Assembly (NCBI GenBank): GCA_039962225.1
Contig: JAMPKV010000015.1
Location: forward strand, 85,959 to 149,958
DNA: 64,000 nt
DNA from: Microcoleus sp. AS-A8
GTDB lineage: Bacteria; Cyanobacteriota; Cyanobacteriia; Cyanobacteriales; Coleofasciculaceae
Reading direction: 5' to 3'
The notes beneath the pieces were generated by a model. It searched no databases. It was not told the origin of the DNA and saw nothing but the letters and a program-made list of their open reading frames with translations. A program made the position numbers and the translations under genes. This document shows positions 27,472 to 38,026 of this stretch, piece by piece (the stretch's first letter is position 1; each line of letters opens with the position of its first letter).

Positions 27472-28935
27472 TCAACGTGGCTTTACCTTCCATCGCCCTC
27501 CATCAAGTTTCGCCTCCAATTCCCCTTTAATACGATTGAGAATTGAGGTTTCATCCAGCGATGAGAGAATTCGGGTTACAACCGCTTTTGGCCCATCTGG
27601 CCCCCAAGATGCCCCATTTGCCAAATAGCTCTTACTCACTTGTCCGATCCCATACGAAGAAACTCCCGCCACTCCCGCCTGAGTCAGTGCCACCGAAACA
27701 TAAGGCGCTAAGGAAATTCCCCCCGTTGCCGGTGCAGAAAGACCGAGTAAACTTTTGAGGGAACCAAGTCCTAGACTGACCAAAAGTTCGCTAGCACCAA
27801 TTCCTCCCATGCCGATCGCAATTTTTTGCAATAATCCGACAGCACCCTGCTGGGTCATGGAAATGCCGTACAGGCGAGATAAGGTTAAAATCATCACCAC
27901 ATCAACGATGGTGGCAGTGAGGACATCTACCACAGTTAAGGGGTTAAGTGCGATCGCAACTGCCTTAGTAATCGTCGCTTTCCAGATAATCTGATTGGCA
28001 CTCTCCTCCCGAATCGCCATTTTCCGACTCACCACCCGTTCGTTGACATCATCGGCATAAAGCATTGAATTGAGGGCAACCAGCGATTTACCTTCCCGGT
28101 GCAAAATCTCCAGAATTTTCAGCTTCAACTCATCGACTTGCGGTTTTCCCGGACGCCGTTGCACGTTCATACTACCATCGGCACGTCGCACGGCTTGAGC
28201 AACCAAGGGGGAAGCGGCAACCATGACAATTTCTTCGGGGGAGAGCAACTGCTTCACTCGCTCATCCCGAATTTTACGGTAAATTTCCTGACGATCCGCT
28301 TCGGGATATTGGTCAATTTTGTTAAACACCAGCAACATCGGTTTGCCAACATTCCGCAGTTGGGAAAGGGCGTCAAATTCCACCTTCGTCATGTCACCGG
28401 CGATCATGAAGAGAATCAAGTCTACCTGTCTGGCAACCTGATGCGCTAAAGCTTCTCGCGTTTCACCGTCTACTTCGTCAATTCCTGGCGTGTCAATTAG
28501 CTGAATTTGGGACTTACCTATACTACTGGGTAAGGCAACTCGCAGAATGTCTTGACCATTATCCCCCACCGCTTCCTGACTCAATTGCCAATTTGCGGTA
28601 TGACTGCTGCGGGTAACGCCATGTAATGCCCCCGTCTCAAATACGGGTGTACCCAATAAGGCATTGAGGACAGACGATTTCCCCCGTCCCACCATGCCAA
28701 AGGCAGCAATCTGAATGCATGAATCTTCTAATTTGTCAAGTAAGGTGGTTAAGCCCTCAATTTCTGACTCTAAACCCGCTTGTTCTCGTGGGGTTAAGTC
28801 GAGATGACTCACTATGTCTCGGAGTGCGTCTTGTGCTTGTTTGTAGTTGAGTTCTTCCTGAATTTCTTCAAAGCTGGCGATCGCACTGTCGAATTCGTCG
28901 GTATCCATGGTACTGGGAGAATCAGGTTCAGGCAT
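27472..28935 (-). CDS. GTP-binding protein with Era-like G domain and DUF697
   Basis: This 487-residue protein has a G domain at about 75-260: P-loop GMVGRGKSS, G3 DTPGID and G4 NKID. A C-terminal DUF697 region follows, with hydrophobic helices (LNPLTVVDVLTATIVDVVMIL). Such proteins associate with membranes in cyanobacteria and chloroplasts; the role is unknown. An in-frame ATG exists at 28995, but the ATG at 28935 (MPEPDSPS) is the likelier start. It heads a possible operon with the two genes that follow. Confidence 0.86.
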   Translation of the reverse strand: MPEPDSPSTMDTDEFDSAIASFEEIQEELNYKQAQDALRDIVSHLDLTPREQAGLESEIEGLTTLLDKLEDSCIQIAAFGMVGRGKSSVLNALLGTPVFETGALHGVTRSSHTANWQLSQEAVGDNGQDILRVALPSSIGKSQIQLIDTPGIDEVDGETREALAHQVARQVDLILFMIAGDMTKVEFDALSQLRNVGKPMLLVFNKIDQYPEADRQEIYRKIRDERVKQLLSPEEIVMVAASPLVAQAVRRADGSMNVQRRPGKPQVDELKLKILEILHREGKSLVALNSMLYADDVNERVVSRKMAIREESANQIIWKATITKAVAIALNPLTVVDVLTATIVDVVMILTLSRLYGISMTQQGAVGLLQKIAIGMGGIGASELLVSLGLGSLKSLLGLSAPATGGISLAPYVSVALTQAGVAGVSSYGIGQVSKSYLANGASWGPDGPKAVVTRILSSLDETSILNRIKGELEAKLDGGRWKVKPR

Positions 28936-29116
28936 TGAGTGGCTCAAAATCAAACCTCCTGCAACGACTCGCCGGGAACAGCTAACCCGTTGCAATTACT
29001 AGTGACGGCTAATCCTATGCTAAAGGTTGAATTTCTAGCCTGCTCCCCAAACCCTATCAATTTATTCATCTTGTGGGAAGATATTTTTCCTGCCTTTAAA
29101 ACTCAGCTCACTCCAT

Positions 29117-29144
29117 AAAAAATCCCCCACCCGAAGGCAGGGGA
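29117..29144 (-). terminator. Rho-independent terminator of psaAB
   Basis: On the minus strand, TCCCCTGCC and GGTGGGGGA form a 9-bp stem (two wobble pairs) with a TTCG tetraloop, followed by six T residues. It starts 43 bp after the psaB stop. Confidence 0.88.
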
Positions 29145-29186
29145 CTTTATTTAATTACCTACAAAGCTAGGATGGAGTCAACTTCA

Positions 29187-31418
29187 TCAGCCGAACTTAC
29201 CAGCCGTCGAGGCAATCAGGAAGGCGGCGTAGGTGAGGACATAGCCCACGGTGAAGTGAACTAGACCAACCAACCAACCTTGAACGATGGATAGAGCAAC
29301 CGGCTTATCCTTCCAGCGAACCAGGTTCGCTAAAGGAGTGCGCTCGTGTGCCCAGACGAGAGTTTCGATCAACTCTTGCCAGTATCCGCGCCAGCTAATC
29401 AGGAACATAAACCCAGTTGCCCAGACTAAGTGTCCGAAGAGGAACATCCAAGCCCAAACAGATAGGTTAGTTGTGCCATAGGGGTTGTACCCGTTGATCA
29501 CCTGAGCTGAGTATAGCCACAGGTAGTCGCGCAGCCAGCCCATGATGTAAGTCGAAGACTCATTGAACTGAGCCACGTTGCCTTGCCAAATACCCAGATG
29601 CTTCCAGTGCCAGTAGAAGGTGACCCAACCAATGGTGTTGAGCATCCAGAACATGGCGAGGTAGAAGGACTGTTCCCAAGAGGAGGTTTGGCAGGTGCCG
29701 CCCCGACCGGGACCGTCGCAGGGGAAGGTATAGCCGAAGTCTTTCTTATCCGGCATTAGCTTAGAACCACGGGCATCCAACGCACCCTTGACACAAATCA
29801 GGGTGGTGGTGTGCAGACCGAGTGCGATCGCATGGTGAACCAGGAAATCGCCAGGGCCAATGGTTAAGAACAGAGAGTTGGTGCCACTGTTAATCGCATC
29901 CAGCCAGCCCGGTAACCAGACATTGCCATAGTTAGGCCATGCAGTGGTCGCGATGCTATCTGGATTGGACAACAGCAAGTCCATGCCGTACAGGGCTTTA
30001 CCATGAGCGGCTTGGATGAACTGAGCAAACACCGGTTCAATCAGGATTTGCTTCTCAGGGGTTCCGAAGGCGACCACAGTATCGTTGTGGACGTACAGAC
30101 CTAGAGTGTGGAAACCTAAGAACAGTGAAACCCAGCTCAAGTGAGAGATGATGGCTTCTTTGTGCCGTAGAACCCGATCCAAGACATTCCCTTTATTGAG
30201 TTCAGGGTCATAGTCTCGTACCAGGAAAATCGCGCCGTGGGCAAACGCTCCAACCATGATGAAGCCAGCAATGTACTGGTGGTGGGTGTAGAGCGCCGCT
30301 TGGGTCGTGAAGTCCTTAGCCATGAAGGCATAAGGAGGCAGTGAATACATGTGCTGCGCCACCAGGGAGGTGATGACACCAAGCGCTGCCAGAGCAAATG
30401 ATAGCTGGAAGTGCAAGGAGTTGTTCATCGTGTCATACAACCCTTGGTGAGGCAGGTTGAACTGGCCTTCACTCTTGCCACCAACCAGACCGGCCTTGGA
30501 GTTGAGCATCTCTTTGATGCTGTGACCAATGCCGAAGTTGGTGCGGTACATGTGACCGCCAACGATGAAGATTACAGCGATCGCCAAGTGGTGATGCGCC
30601 ATATCGGTCAGCCACAGGGACTCGGTCTGGGGATGGAAACCACCCAAGAACGTCAGAATAGCTGTACCCGCGCCTTGAGCGGTGCCAAACACATGACCCG
30701 TTGTATCGGGGTTCTGGGCATAAACACCCCAGTTGCCGGTGAAGAACGGAGCCAAGCCTGCTGGGTGTGGCTTAATAGACAGGAAGTTATCCCAACCCAC
30801 ATGCTGTCCACGAGCTTCGGGGATAGCAACGTGAATCAAGTGACCAGCCCAAGCCAGAGAACTAACACCGAACAGACCGGCTATGTGGTGGTTCAGGCGA
30901 GACTCAGCACTCTTAAACCAGGATAAGCTCGGACGGAACTTGGGCTGTAAGTGTAGCCAGCCAGCGAACAGGAAGACTGCCGATAGTATCAAAAGGAATA
31001 TTGCACCTTGATACAAGTCGCCGTTCGTCCGAATCCCTTGGGTGTACCACCAGTAGTAGACACCGGAGTAGGAAATATCAACTGGGTTAGCCGCACCCGC
31101 TTGGGTGAAGGCTTCTACAGCCGGTGCGCCGAATTGAGGGTCCCAAATCGCGTGGGCGATGGGACGGATATTGAGCGGATCTTTAATCCACTGTTCAAAG
31201 TTACCTTGCCAGGCGACGTGGAACAGGAGGCCAGAGGTCCACAAGAAAATGATTGCAATGTGACCGAAGTGAGAAGCAAAAATCTTTTGATAAAGATTTT
31301 CCTCCGTCATGCCATCATGGCTTTCAAAGTCGTGAGCCGTAGCAATCCCGTACCAGATCCGACGTGTCGTCGGATCTTGAGCGAGGTCCTGGCTAAATTT
31401 AGGAAATTTTGTTGCCAT
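29187..31418 (-). CDS. psaB: Photosystem I P700 apoprotein A2
   Basis: This 743-residue membrane protein is the second subunit of the PSI reaction-centre heterodimer in the thylakoid. It starts [20 protein letters not shown] and holds the Fx cluster ligands in [13 protein letters not shown] near residue 560. The many His-containing helices bind chlorophyll. It lies 171 bp downstream of psaA on the same strand, and a strong terminator follows it. The pair is a classical dicistronic unit. Confidence 0.99.
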   Translation of the reverse strand: MATKFPKFSQDLAQDPTTRRIWYGIATAHDFESHDGMTEENLYQKIFASHFGHIAIIFLWTSGLLFHVAWQGNFEQWIKDPLNIRPIAHAIWDPQFGAPAVEAFTQAGAANPVDISYSGVYYWWYTQGIRTNGDLYQGAIFLLILSAVFLFAGWLHLQPKFRPSLSWFKSAESRLNHHIAGLFGVSSLAWAGHLIHVAIPEARGQHVGWDNFLSIKPHPAGLAPFFTGNWGVYAQNPDTTGHVFGTAQGAGTAILTFLGGFHPQTESLWLTDMAHHHLAIAVIFIVGGHMYRTNFGIGHSIKEMLNSKAGLVGGKSEGQFNLPHQGLYDTMNNSLHFQLSFALAALGVITSLVAQHMYSLPPYAFMAKDFTTQAALYTHHQYIAGFIMVGAFAHGAIFLVRDYDPELNKGNVLDRVLRHKEAIISHLSWVSLFLGFHTLGLYVHNDTVVAFGTPEKQILIEPVFAQFIQAAHGKALYGMDLLLSNPDSIATTAWPNYGNVWLPGWLDAINSGTNSLFLTIGPGDFLVHHAIALGLHTTTLICVKGALDARGSKLMPDKKDFGYTFPCDGPGRGGTCQTSSWEQSFYLAMFWMLNTIGWVTFYWHWKHLGIWQGNVAQFNESSTYIMGWLRDYLWLYSAQVINGYNPYGTTNLSVWAWMFLFGHLVWATGFMFLISWRGYWQELIETLVWAHERTPLANLVRWKDKPVALSIVQGWLVGLVHFTVGYVLTYAAFLIASTAGKFG

Positions 31419-31493
31419 CTGTCTTAGGAAATCCTCCTCGCTGACATATGAGGCTTATGCAATGGCGCTGCTCATTTTCTGTCTGAGCGACCC

Positions 31494-31513
31494 CCTGGAA
31501 CTGTTGTTCCAGG
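31494..31513 (-). repeat. Hairpin 1 in the psaA-psaB spacer
   Basis: CCTGGAAC and GTTCCAGG form a perfect 8-bp stem with a 4-nt loop in the spacer between psaA and psaB. There is no T-run. It may be an RNA-processing or stabilising element of the dicistronic message. Confidence 0.55.
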
Positions 31514-31535
31514 TCTGGAAAGGGTCTCGACAGGC

Positions 31536-31558
31536 GGGACACAAAAAGAGCGTGTCCC
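31536..31558 (-). repeat. Hairpin 2 in the psaA-psaB spacer
   Basis: GGGACAC and GTGTCCC form a perfect 7-bp stem around a 9-nt loop, 31 bp past the psaA stop. With hairpin 1 it makes a two-hairpin spacer. Confidence 0.55.
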
Positions 31559-31589
31559 ACTTTAAATTTGGTATCGATTCAAAGAGACG

Positions 31590-33845
31590 TTATCCAATTG
31601 CGATAATTCGCGCTAGGAAGAACGCCCATGTAGTGACGATTCCTCCCAGGAGGTAGTGAGCTACCCCTACAGCCCGTCCCTGAATGATGCTCAGAGCACG
31701 AGGCTGAATTGATGGGGCAACTTTTAATTTATTATGCGCCCAAACAATGGATTCGATCAGTTCTTGCCAGTAGCCGCGACCACTGAACAGGAACATCAAG
31801 CTGAAAGCCCAAACAAAGTGAGCGCCCAGGAACAGCAGACCGTAGGCGGAAAGAGCTGTGCCGTAGGAGCTGATAACTTGCGAAGCTTGCGCCCACAAGA
31901 AGTCACGTAACCAACCGTTAATCGTCAGAGCACTGGTTGCAAAGTTGCCACCTGTTAGGTGAGACACTGTGCCATCCTGTGCTACTGTACCCCAAACATC
32001 CGATTGCATCTTCCAGCTAAAGTGGAAAATCACGACCGAGATGCAGTTGTACATCCAGAACAGACCCAGGAAGACGTGGTCCCAACCAGATACCTGGCAG
32101 GTACCGCCACGACCCGGTCCGTCGCAGGGGAAGCGGAAGCCCAAGTTAGCCTTGTCTGGAACCAGACGGGAGCTACGAGCAAAGAGTACGCCTTTGAGCA
32201 GAATCAGCACGGTGACGTGGATGGTGAAGGCGTGGATGTGGTGAACCATAAAGTCCGCCGTACCCAACGCAATGGGCATCATCGCCACTTTGCCACCAAC
32301 CGCCACAATTCCGCCGCCAAAGGCATAGCTAACGGGTTCTAGGGCGTTGGGAGCCGTGTTTCCAGGGGCCAAGGCATGAATGTTCTGAACCCACTGAGCA
32401 AACACAGGCTGTAGCTGAATCGCTGTATCCGAGAACATATCTTGAGGACGACCAAAAGCCCGCATCGTGTCGTTGTGCACGTACAGACCGAAGCTGTGGA
32501 AGCCCAGGAAAATACACACCCAGTTCAGGTGAGAGATGATCGCTTCCCGGTGACGGATGACCCGATCCAGTAGGTTGTTTTGGTTCACTACTGGGTCATA
32601 ATCCCGCACCATGTAAATAGCGCCATGAGCGGCACCACCCACAATACAGAATGCGCCAATCCACATATGGTGGGTAAAGATGGAGAGCTGCGTGGCGTAG
32701 TCTGTTGCCAAGTACGGATACGGTGGCATCGAGTACATGTGATGCGCCACGATGATGGTCAGCGAACCGAGCATCGCCAGGTTAATGGCTAGCTGGGCGT
32801 GCCAAGAAGTGGTTAGGACTTCGTAGAGACCTTTGTGACCTTCTCCAGTGAGTGGGCCTTTATGATTCTCTAGAATTTCCTTCATGCTGTGACCAATGCC
32901 CCAGTTCGTCCGGTACATGTGGCCAGCAACAATGAATAGTACAGCGAGCGCCAAGTGATGGTGTGCTGTATCTGACAACCACAAGCCACCTGTAACTGGG
33001 TTCAAACCCCCTTTGAAGGTGAGGAAGTCAGCATATTCACCCCAGTTCAAGGTGAAGAAGGGAGTCAATCCCTTGGCAAAGCTGGGATACAGCTGAGCCA
33101 TTTTGCTGGAATCCAAGATGAACTCGTGAGGCAGAGGAATGTCTCCAGGAGCCACACCAGCATCTAACAGCTTGTTAATCGGCAGAGAAACGTGGATCTG
33201 GTGACCCGCCCAACCTAGACAGCCGCAACCAAGCAACCCAGCTAAGTGGTGGTTCATCATGGATTCCACATTCTGGAACCATTCCAGCTTCGGAGCCCGC
33301 TTGTGGTAGTGGAACCAACCCGCAAACAGCATCAGGCCGGCCATGACGAGACCGCCAATGGCCGTGACGTAAAGCTGGTAGCTGTTGGTGAACCCAGCCG
33401 CACGCCAAATTTGGAAGAATCCAGAGGTGATTTGAATGCCGTGGAAGCCGCCACCGACATCACCGTTTAAAATACCTTGACCCACAATAGGCCAAACGAC
33501 TTGAGCACTTGGCTTGATGTGGAGCGGATCGCTCAACCAAGCTTCGTAGTTGGAAAAACGAGCGCCATGGAAGTACATGCCGCTTAGCCAGACAAAAATG
33601 ACAGCCAAGTGACCGAAGTGGGCGCTAAAAATCTTCCGAGATACGTCTTCTAAGTCACTGGTATGACTATCGAAATCGTGAGCGTTAGCGTGGAGGTTCC
33701 AAATCCAAGTTGTAGTTTTTGGACCTCTGGCGAGGGTGCGGTCAAAGTGGCCTGGTTTGCCCCATCTCTCGAAAGAAGTGGGTACCGGATCTTTATCGAC
33801 TACAACCCTTGCTTTCGCCTCTCGCTCAGGAGGGCTAATTGTCAT
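31590..33845 (-). CDS. psaA: Photosystem I P700 apoprotein A1
   Basis: This 751-residue protein is the first subunit of the PSI core and binds P700, chlorophylls, phylloquinone and the shared Fx cluster ([13 protein letters not shown] near residue 575). The start is set at 33845 ([14 protein letters not shown]): it matches the family N-terminus, and GAGAGGAG lies 7-8 nt upstream. The frame extends a further 65 codons but that extension has no PSI features. It precedes psaB and has a leader of over 200 nt. Confidence 0.98.
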   Translation of the reverse strand: MTISPPEREAKARVVVDKDPVPTSFERWGKPGHFDRTLARGPKTTTWIWNLHANAHDFDSHTSDLEDVSRKIFSAHFGHLAVIFVWLSGMYFHGARFSNYEAWLSDPLHIKPSAQVVWPIVGQGILNGDVGGGFHGIQITSGFFQIWRAAGFTNSYQLYVTAIGGLVMAGLMLFAGWFHYHKRAPKLEWFQNVESMMNHHLAGLLGCGCLGWAGHQIHVSLPINKLLDAGVAPGDIPLPHEFILDSSKMAQLYPSFAKGLTPFFTLNWGEYADFLTFKGGLNPVTGGLWLSDTAHHHLALAVLFIVAGHMYRTNWGIGHSMKEILENHKGPLTGEGHKGLYEVLTTSWHAQLAINLAMLGSLTIIVAHHMYSMPPYPYLATDYATQLSIFTHHMWIGAFCIVGGAAHGAIYMVRDYDPVVNQNNLLDRVIRHREAIISHLNWVCIFLGFHSFGLYVHNDTMRAFGRPQDMFSDTAIQLQPVFAQWVQNIHALAPGNTAPNALEPVSYAFGGGIVAVGGKVAMMPIALGTADFMVHHIHAFTIHVTVLILLKGVLFARSSRLVPDKANLGFRFPCDGPGRGGTCQVSGWDHVFLGLFWMYNCISVVIFHFSWKMQSDVWGTVAQDGTVSHLTGGNFATSALTINGWLRDFLWAQASQVISSYGTALSAYGLLFLGAHFVWAFSLMFLFSGRGYWQELIESIVWAHNKLKVAPSIQPRALSIIQGRAVGVAHYLLGGIVTTWAFFLARIIAIG

Positions 33846-34447
33846 GAGGAATCTCCTCTCTAGACAAGGAACGAGAAAAACCCCACAGGGGGATTTGGAT
33901 GTGTATAAGCGAGGAAAGCACTTGGATCTTATGACCGCTTTCCTGGGAAACCAGATCTCCGCTTGGAGTAGCTCCAGGGGAAGACCTTCTGTAGTTGATG
34001 ATAGGACTGCCTCTGTAAAGTCTTCGGAAGCGCTTAACAATAATTCAAACTCTGAGCAAATCGAGAGCCACTTAGGCTTTTAATGCGAAAGTATCTGCAA
34101 AAAAGTCAAGAGGAGTTGACCTAAAATTCACAAAACGCAATATTCAATCCCAGGAGTCTCACAATTAAAAGCCGTATCGTGTCAAACCCAGTCCCTCATT
34201 GCATTTTCTTAATTCCATTTCTTTGACAAATTAGGAGGTCAGTCTGAATCCATTGCCAAATTACATAACCTTAATCGGAAGAATCTATCTTCCTATACAG
34301 GTCGCTCGAAGTTCTATCATCTACCCAAGGGATTAGCTTCATCCAACCCAAATTCATCAGCAATAAAACCTGATTTCGCTATAGTGCCTATGGACAGCTT
34401 CGGTTAAGATGAATTGCCGGTGGCAAGTGGCAAAAGGAGGTTGTGTA
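33846..34447. other. psaA leader and divergent spacer
   Basis: About 600 bp separate psaA from the divergent lipoprotein gene. The side nearest psaA is the long untranslated leader typical of cyanobacterial psaA. A candidate promoter is annotated separately. No gene is supported. Confidence 0.5.
34080..34109 (-). promoter_or_regulatory. Candidate psaA promoter
   Basis: On the minus strand TTGACT is followed after 18 bp by CATTAA, a sigma-70-like pair. A start point about 7 bp on would lie roughly 230 nt upstream of the psaA ATG. Long psaA leaders of similar length are known in Synechocystis. This is read by eye only. Confidence 0.4.
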
Positions 34448-36364
34448 GTGGGTAGAAATCGCTGGTGGATAACTGGGAGAGGACTTGTTTCGTTCTTAAT
34501 GGCAGCGGTTTTAGCTTGGGGATTAGTGGGCTGTAGCGGCTTCCCTAGGGGTAGCTCGGGTTCAGGCATTGAGACATCACAAGGTCTCAACAGCGAGGCC
34601 GCTAAGCCTCAACTCACAGGTCAGCTCTCAGAAGTAGCGCCGCCCCCAGCCATTCAAAAGTTAAGCCAGACCTTGGAAGCTTACCAGCCTCAAGTCACGA
34701 TTGTGGCTCCCCGAACTGATCAGGTTCTCCAAGACACAAGCGTATCAGTACAATTTCAGGTTCAAGATTTACCCATCTTTAAAGACCCAGATTTAGGTCT
34801 AGGCCCTCATCTGCACGTCATTCTGGATAACCAGCCCTATCAAGCCGTCTATGACTTAGACCACCCACTTGTCTTTGAAGATTTAGCCCCTGGAACTCAT
34901 ACCCTGCGAGTTTTCGCCTCCCGCCCTTGGCATGAGAGCTTCAAGAACGAAGGAGCCTATGCCCAGACAACATTTCACGTCTTTACAAAAAGTACCGATA
35001 ACAACCCTGAGCCAGCCTTACCCTTGCTGACTTATAGTCGCCCTACCGGCAGCTACGGAGCCGAGCCGATTATGCTCGACTTCTACCTGACGAACGCCCC
35101 TCTGCATTTAGTAGCTCAAGAAAATCCGAATGATGATGTTGCCGATTGGCGCATTCGCGTCACGATCAACGAAGAAAGTTTTGTTCTTGATCGCTGGCAG
35201 CCGATTTACCTTAAAGGATTTAAGCGGGGCAAAAACTGGGTGAAGCTAGAGTTTCTCGACGAAGAGGGAAACCCGGTTAAAAATGTTTTTAACAACACAG
35301 TGCGGCTGATTAGCTACGAGCCGAAAGGAAAAGACACCCTTTCTAAACTGGTGCGCGGCGACCTCTCGGCTGAGGCAGCTCGTGGTATTGTAACTTCCGG
35401 CTACAAAACAACACCAACCCTCACCCCCTCACCTGCCGTAACACCGACTCCCAACCCGTCACCCACCTCACTCCCAACCGTTACGCCAGAACCCATCCCT
35501 TCTACACCTCCTGCTGTTGAAGAAACACCAAACCCTGAATTAGAGACGCCATTAGCAGAACCCACACCCTCTGTTGAATCTCCAACAACACCGAGCGAAT
35601 CCCCATCTCCTGTAGAAGAACCAACTCCCACAGAAGAAGCACCGACGAGTGAACCCGTAACCCCGCAAAAACCCAGGTTCGGAGGTTTCTTAAATCGCTT
35701 CCGTCGTCCGGCTGTGGCTCCTAGCCCCTTACCTGAACTATCAGAACCAGAGGCTCCCATTAATGTACCGGTGATTGTGCCAGAGGAAACCGAACCGATG
35801 CCAGAACCAGAGGCATCGCCTACTCCCAGCGAATCACCAGCCCCTGTAGAAGCACCGACTTCTACGGAGGAACCAACTCCTACTACACCTGTAACTCCCC
35901 AAAAGCCCAAATTTGGAGGTTTCTTAAATCGCTTCCGTCGTCCTGCGGCTACACCCAGTGAACAGCCTGCCCTACCAGAGGTATTAGAAACTCCCTCTTC
36001 GGAACCCCTGGAGGTACCCGAACAAGCCGAACCCCCTGCCTCTGGGGAAGAACTGACCATCCCACCTGAGCTGACAAAGCCAGAAGCGGAACCCACTCCA
36101 GTAATTACACCCGTCCCTGTTCGACCCATACAGCCGGAAAAATCCCTAACCGATGGCCTCTTGAAAGGGGATCAATCTCCTGCGACCAATGGAGCAACTT
36201 CAGATTCTGAGTTACCGCCAACACTACCGGAGATTGTAGGGACACCAGCTCCAAAACTTTCGGAGCCAGACGTTTCCCCTTCTGCAACATCGGAAGCACC
36301 AGCCTCTGAGGCAAAATCAACGGATGTACCTTTAGGGGAAGAAACAATTCCTGAGACTCGATAG
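34448..36364 (+). CDS. Proline-rich putative lipoprotein with repeated FGGFLNRFRRPA motif
   Basis: With the GTG at 34448 as start, preceded by AAGGAGG at 7 nt, the product is 638 residues. An earlier ATG at 34409 has no such site. The N-terminus is basic, then hydrophobic, and ends in LVGCSG, a lipobox, so it is likely a lipoprotein. A globular part of about 300 residues (VTIVAPRTDQVLQDTSVSVQF) resembles bacterial Ig-like or cell-surface folds. A P/T/E/S-rich tail contains two copies of a TPQKP.FGGFLNRFRRPA motif. The function is unknown. The final stop is created by a tandem duplication (see findings). Confidence 0.78.
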   Translation: MGRNRWWITGRGLVSFLMAAVLAWGLVGCSGFPRGSSGSGIETSQGLNSEAAKPQLTGQLSEVAPPPAIQKLSQTLEAYQPQVTIVAPRTDQVLQDTSVSVQFQVQDLPIFKDPDLGLGPHLHVILDNQPYQAVYDLDHPLVFEDLAPGTHTLRVFASRPWHESFKNEGAYAQTTFHVFTKSTDNNPEPALPLLTYSRPTGSYGAEPIMLDFYLTNAPLHLVAQENPNDDVADWRIRVTINEESFVLDRWQPIYLKGFKRGKNWVKLEFLDEEGNPVKNVFNNTVRLISYEPKGKDTLSKLVRGDLSAEAARGIVTSGYKTTPTLTPSPAVTPTPNPSPTSLPTVTPEPIPSTPPAVEETPNPELETPLAEPTPSVESPTTPSESPSPVEEPTPTEEAPTSEPVTPQKPRFGGFLNRFRRPAVAPSPLPELSEPEAPINVPVIVPEETEPMPEPEASPTPSESPAPVEAPTSTEEPTPTTPVTPQKPKFGGFLNRFRRPAATPSEQPALPEVLETPSSEPLEVPEQAEPPASGEELTIPPELTKPEAEPTPVITPVPVRPIQPEKSLTDGLLKGDQSPATNGATSDSELPPTLPEIVGTPAPKLSEPDVSPSATSEAPASEAKSTDVPLGEETIPETR

Positions 36365-36431
36365 CACCAACCTCAGAGGCAAAATCAACGGATGTACCTT
36401 TAGGGGAAGAAACAATTCCTGAGACTCGATA
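36296..36431 (+). repeat. 68-bp tandem duplication across the stop of the lipoprotein gene
   Basis: Two units, 36296-36363 and 36364-36431, differ at only about two positions (A/G and T/A near the start). The first encodes the C-terminus of the lipoprotein. Its stop codon TAG (36362-36364) uses the first base of the second unit. In the second unit the same frame ends at TAA, at about 36430. Confidence 0.9.
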
Positions 36432-36478
36432 ACGTAAAGAATTACTAAGTTATTGCACAATTGAAGGAACGAAATTAA

Positions 36479-38008
36479 ATGACGCCTCGTGTCCGAGCGC
36501 CAGAACTTCCCCAAGATCGAATCTGGCTTAATACAGACCGTCCCTTAGCTCTGAAACAGTTGAAAGGACGAGTGGTCGTTCTTGACTTTTGGACATACTG
36601 CTGCATTAATTGCTTGCATGTCCTGCCTGACTTGAAGTATTTAGAAAATAAGTACAAAGACAGCCTTACGGTTATTGGCATCCACTCGGCTAAGTTTGAC
36701 CAGGAAAAAGAGGCTCAAAACATCCGTCAAGCGGTACTCCGATACGATATAGAACATCCCGTTCTCGTTGACAGCAACTTTGATGTATGGCAGCAGTATG
36801 CCGTTCGGGCTTGGCCTACCTTGATGGTGATTGATCCGGAGGGGTATGTGATTGGCTATGTATCCGGTGAGGGAAATCGAGATGTTTTGGATCAGCTCAT
36901 TGAGCAACTCATCGGCGAACATCAGGAGAAAGGAACCATCAACTTTCAGGAACTCAGTCTGACGCTAGAAAAGCAGCGACAACCCCTAGCGACCCCCCTG
37001 GCTTTTCCGGGTAAAGTGCTGGCAGATGAAGACGGTGAGCGCTTATTCATTGCTGACTCTGGCCATCACCGGATTGTGGTGAGTCACCTGAGTGGTGAGA
37101 TTCAGCATGTGATTGGAACAGGCAAACCTGGCTTGACCGATGGTTCCTTCGAGGAAGCTCAATTCTTCGCCCCTCAAGGAATGACCTTAGATAGCCACAA
37201 TCAACTTCTCTACGTGGCAGATACCGAAAACCATTGCCTGCGACAAGTTGATCTCAAAAGCCAGCAGGTCAAAACGATTGCTGGTACGGGTGAGCAAAGC
37301 CACCACATCCGCCCTCATAGTGGAAAAGCTCTAGAAACGCGCTTGAATTCTCCTTGGGATGTGGAGAAAGTCGGTCATTCTCTCCTGATTGCCATGGCGG
37401 GTTCCCACCAAATTTGGGAAATGCAGCTAGAAACAGGTTGGCTGAGAACTTACGCGGGCACGGGTGCGGAAGCTTGCCTGGATGGAAAGCCGGATCAGGC
37501 GGCTTTTGCCCAGCCTAGTGGACTGACGACGGACGGTCGAGAGTTATACATTGCTGATAGTGAAGTTAGCTCGATTCGAGCTGTGGGCTTAGTGGACCAT
37601 CTGCCAGTGCGAACAGTGTGCGGTAGTGGCGAATTATTTGGTTTTGGCGATGTCGATGGTGAAGGCGCTGATGTCCGCCTGCAACACGGCCTGGGTGTCG
37701 AATACACTCAAAATTACCTTTGGGTAGCTGATACTTACAACCATAAAATCAAGCGCGTTGACCCGCGAACGGGTAATTGCCAGACGATGCTGGGGCAGGG
37801 AACGGCTGGTCATCAGGATGGTCAAAGCATTAAGGCAAGGTTCTCGGAACCCTCTGGTTTAAGTGCGATCGCAGCCCACCTCTATGTGGCTGACACGAAT
37901 AACCACGCGATTCGTCGCATTGCTCTCGATACTCTTGAAGTCACCACTTTAGAGTTTTCAGGCTTGTGTGCACCCGACGTTTGTCTTCCCACTCCCGTCC
38001 CTTCCTAA
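36479..38008 (+). CDS. NHLRC2-like thioredoxin/NHL-repeat protein
   Basis: This 509-residue protein has a thioredoxin/TlpA-like domain at 1-150 with the active-site pattern WTYCCINCLHV (C41, C42, C45) and the cis-proline loop RAWPTLMVID. Residues ~165-500 are an NHL beta-propeller with repeats such as LFIADSGHHRIV, LYVADTENHCLR and LWVADTYNHKIKR. It matches the NHLRC2 group, conserved from bacteria to animals, of unknown redox role. No signal peptide is seen, so it is probably cytoplasmic. It starts 115 bp after the lipoprotein stop, beyond the second duplicated unit. Confidence 0.9.
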   Translation: MTPRVRAPELPQDRIWLNTDRPLALKQLKGRVVVLDFWTYCCINCLHVLPDLKYLENKYKDSLTVIGIHSAKFDQEKEAQNIRQAVLRYDIEHPVLVDSNFDVWQQYAVRAWPTLMVIDPEGYVIGYVSGEGNRDVLDQLIEQLIGEHQEKGTINFQELSLTLEKQRQPLATPLAFPGKVLADEDGERLFIADSGHHRIVVSHLSGEIQHVIGTGKPGLTDGSFEEAQFFAPQGMTLDSHNQLLYVADTENHCLRQVDLKSQQVKTIAGTGEQSHHIRPHSGKALETRLNSPWDVEKVGHSLLIAMAGSHQIWEMQLETGWLRTYAGTGAEACLDGKPDQAAFAQPSGLTTDGRELYIADSEVSSIRAVGLVDHLPVRTVCGSGELFGFGDVDGEGADVRLQHGLGVEYTQNYLWVADTYNHKIKRVDPRTGNCQTMLGQGTAGHQDGQSIKARFSEPSGLSAIAAHLYVADTNNHAIRRIALDTLEVTTLEFSGLCAPDVCLPTPVPS

Positions 38009-38026
38009 ACTCACCAATACGACGAG

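Noticed and set aside
33846..34040. 65-codon N-terminal extension of psaA
   Set aside because: The extension has no PSI features, and the ATG at 33845 has a good ribosome binding site and the family's normal N-terminus.
35401..36129. 242-codon open frame opposite the Pro-rich lipoprotein
   Set aside because: It is a G/S/V-rich reverse-complement shadow of low-complexity P/T/E coding sequence.
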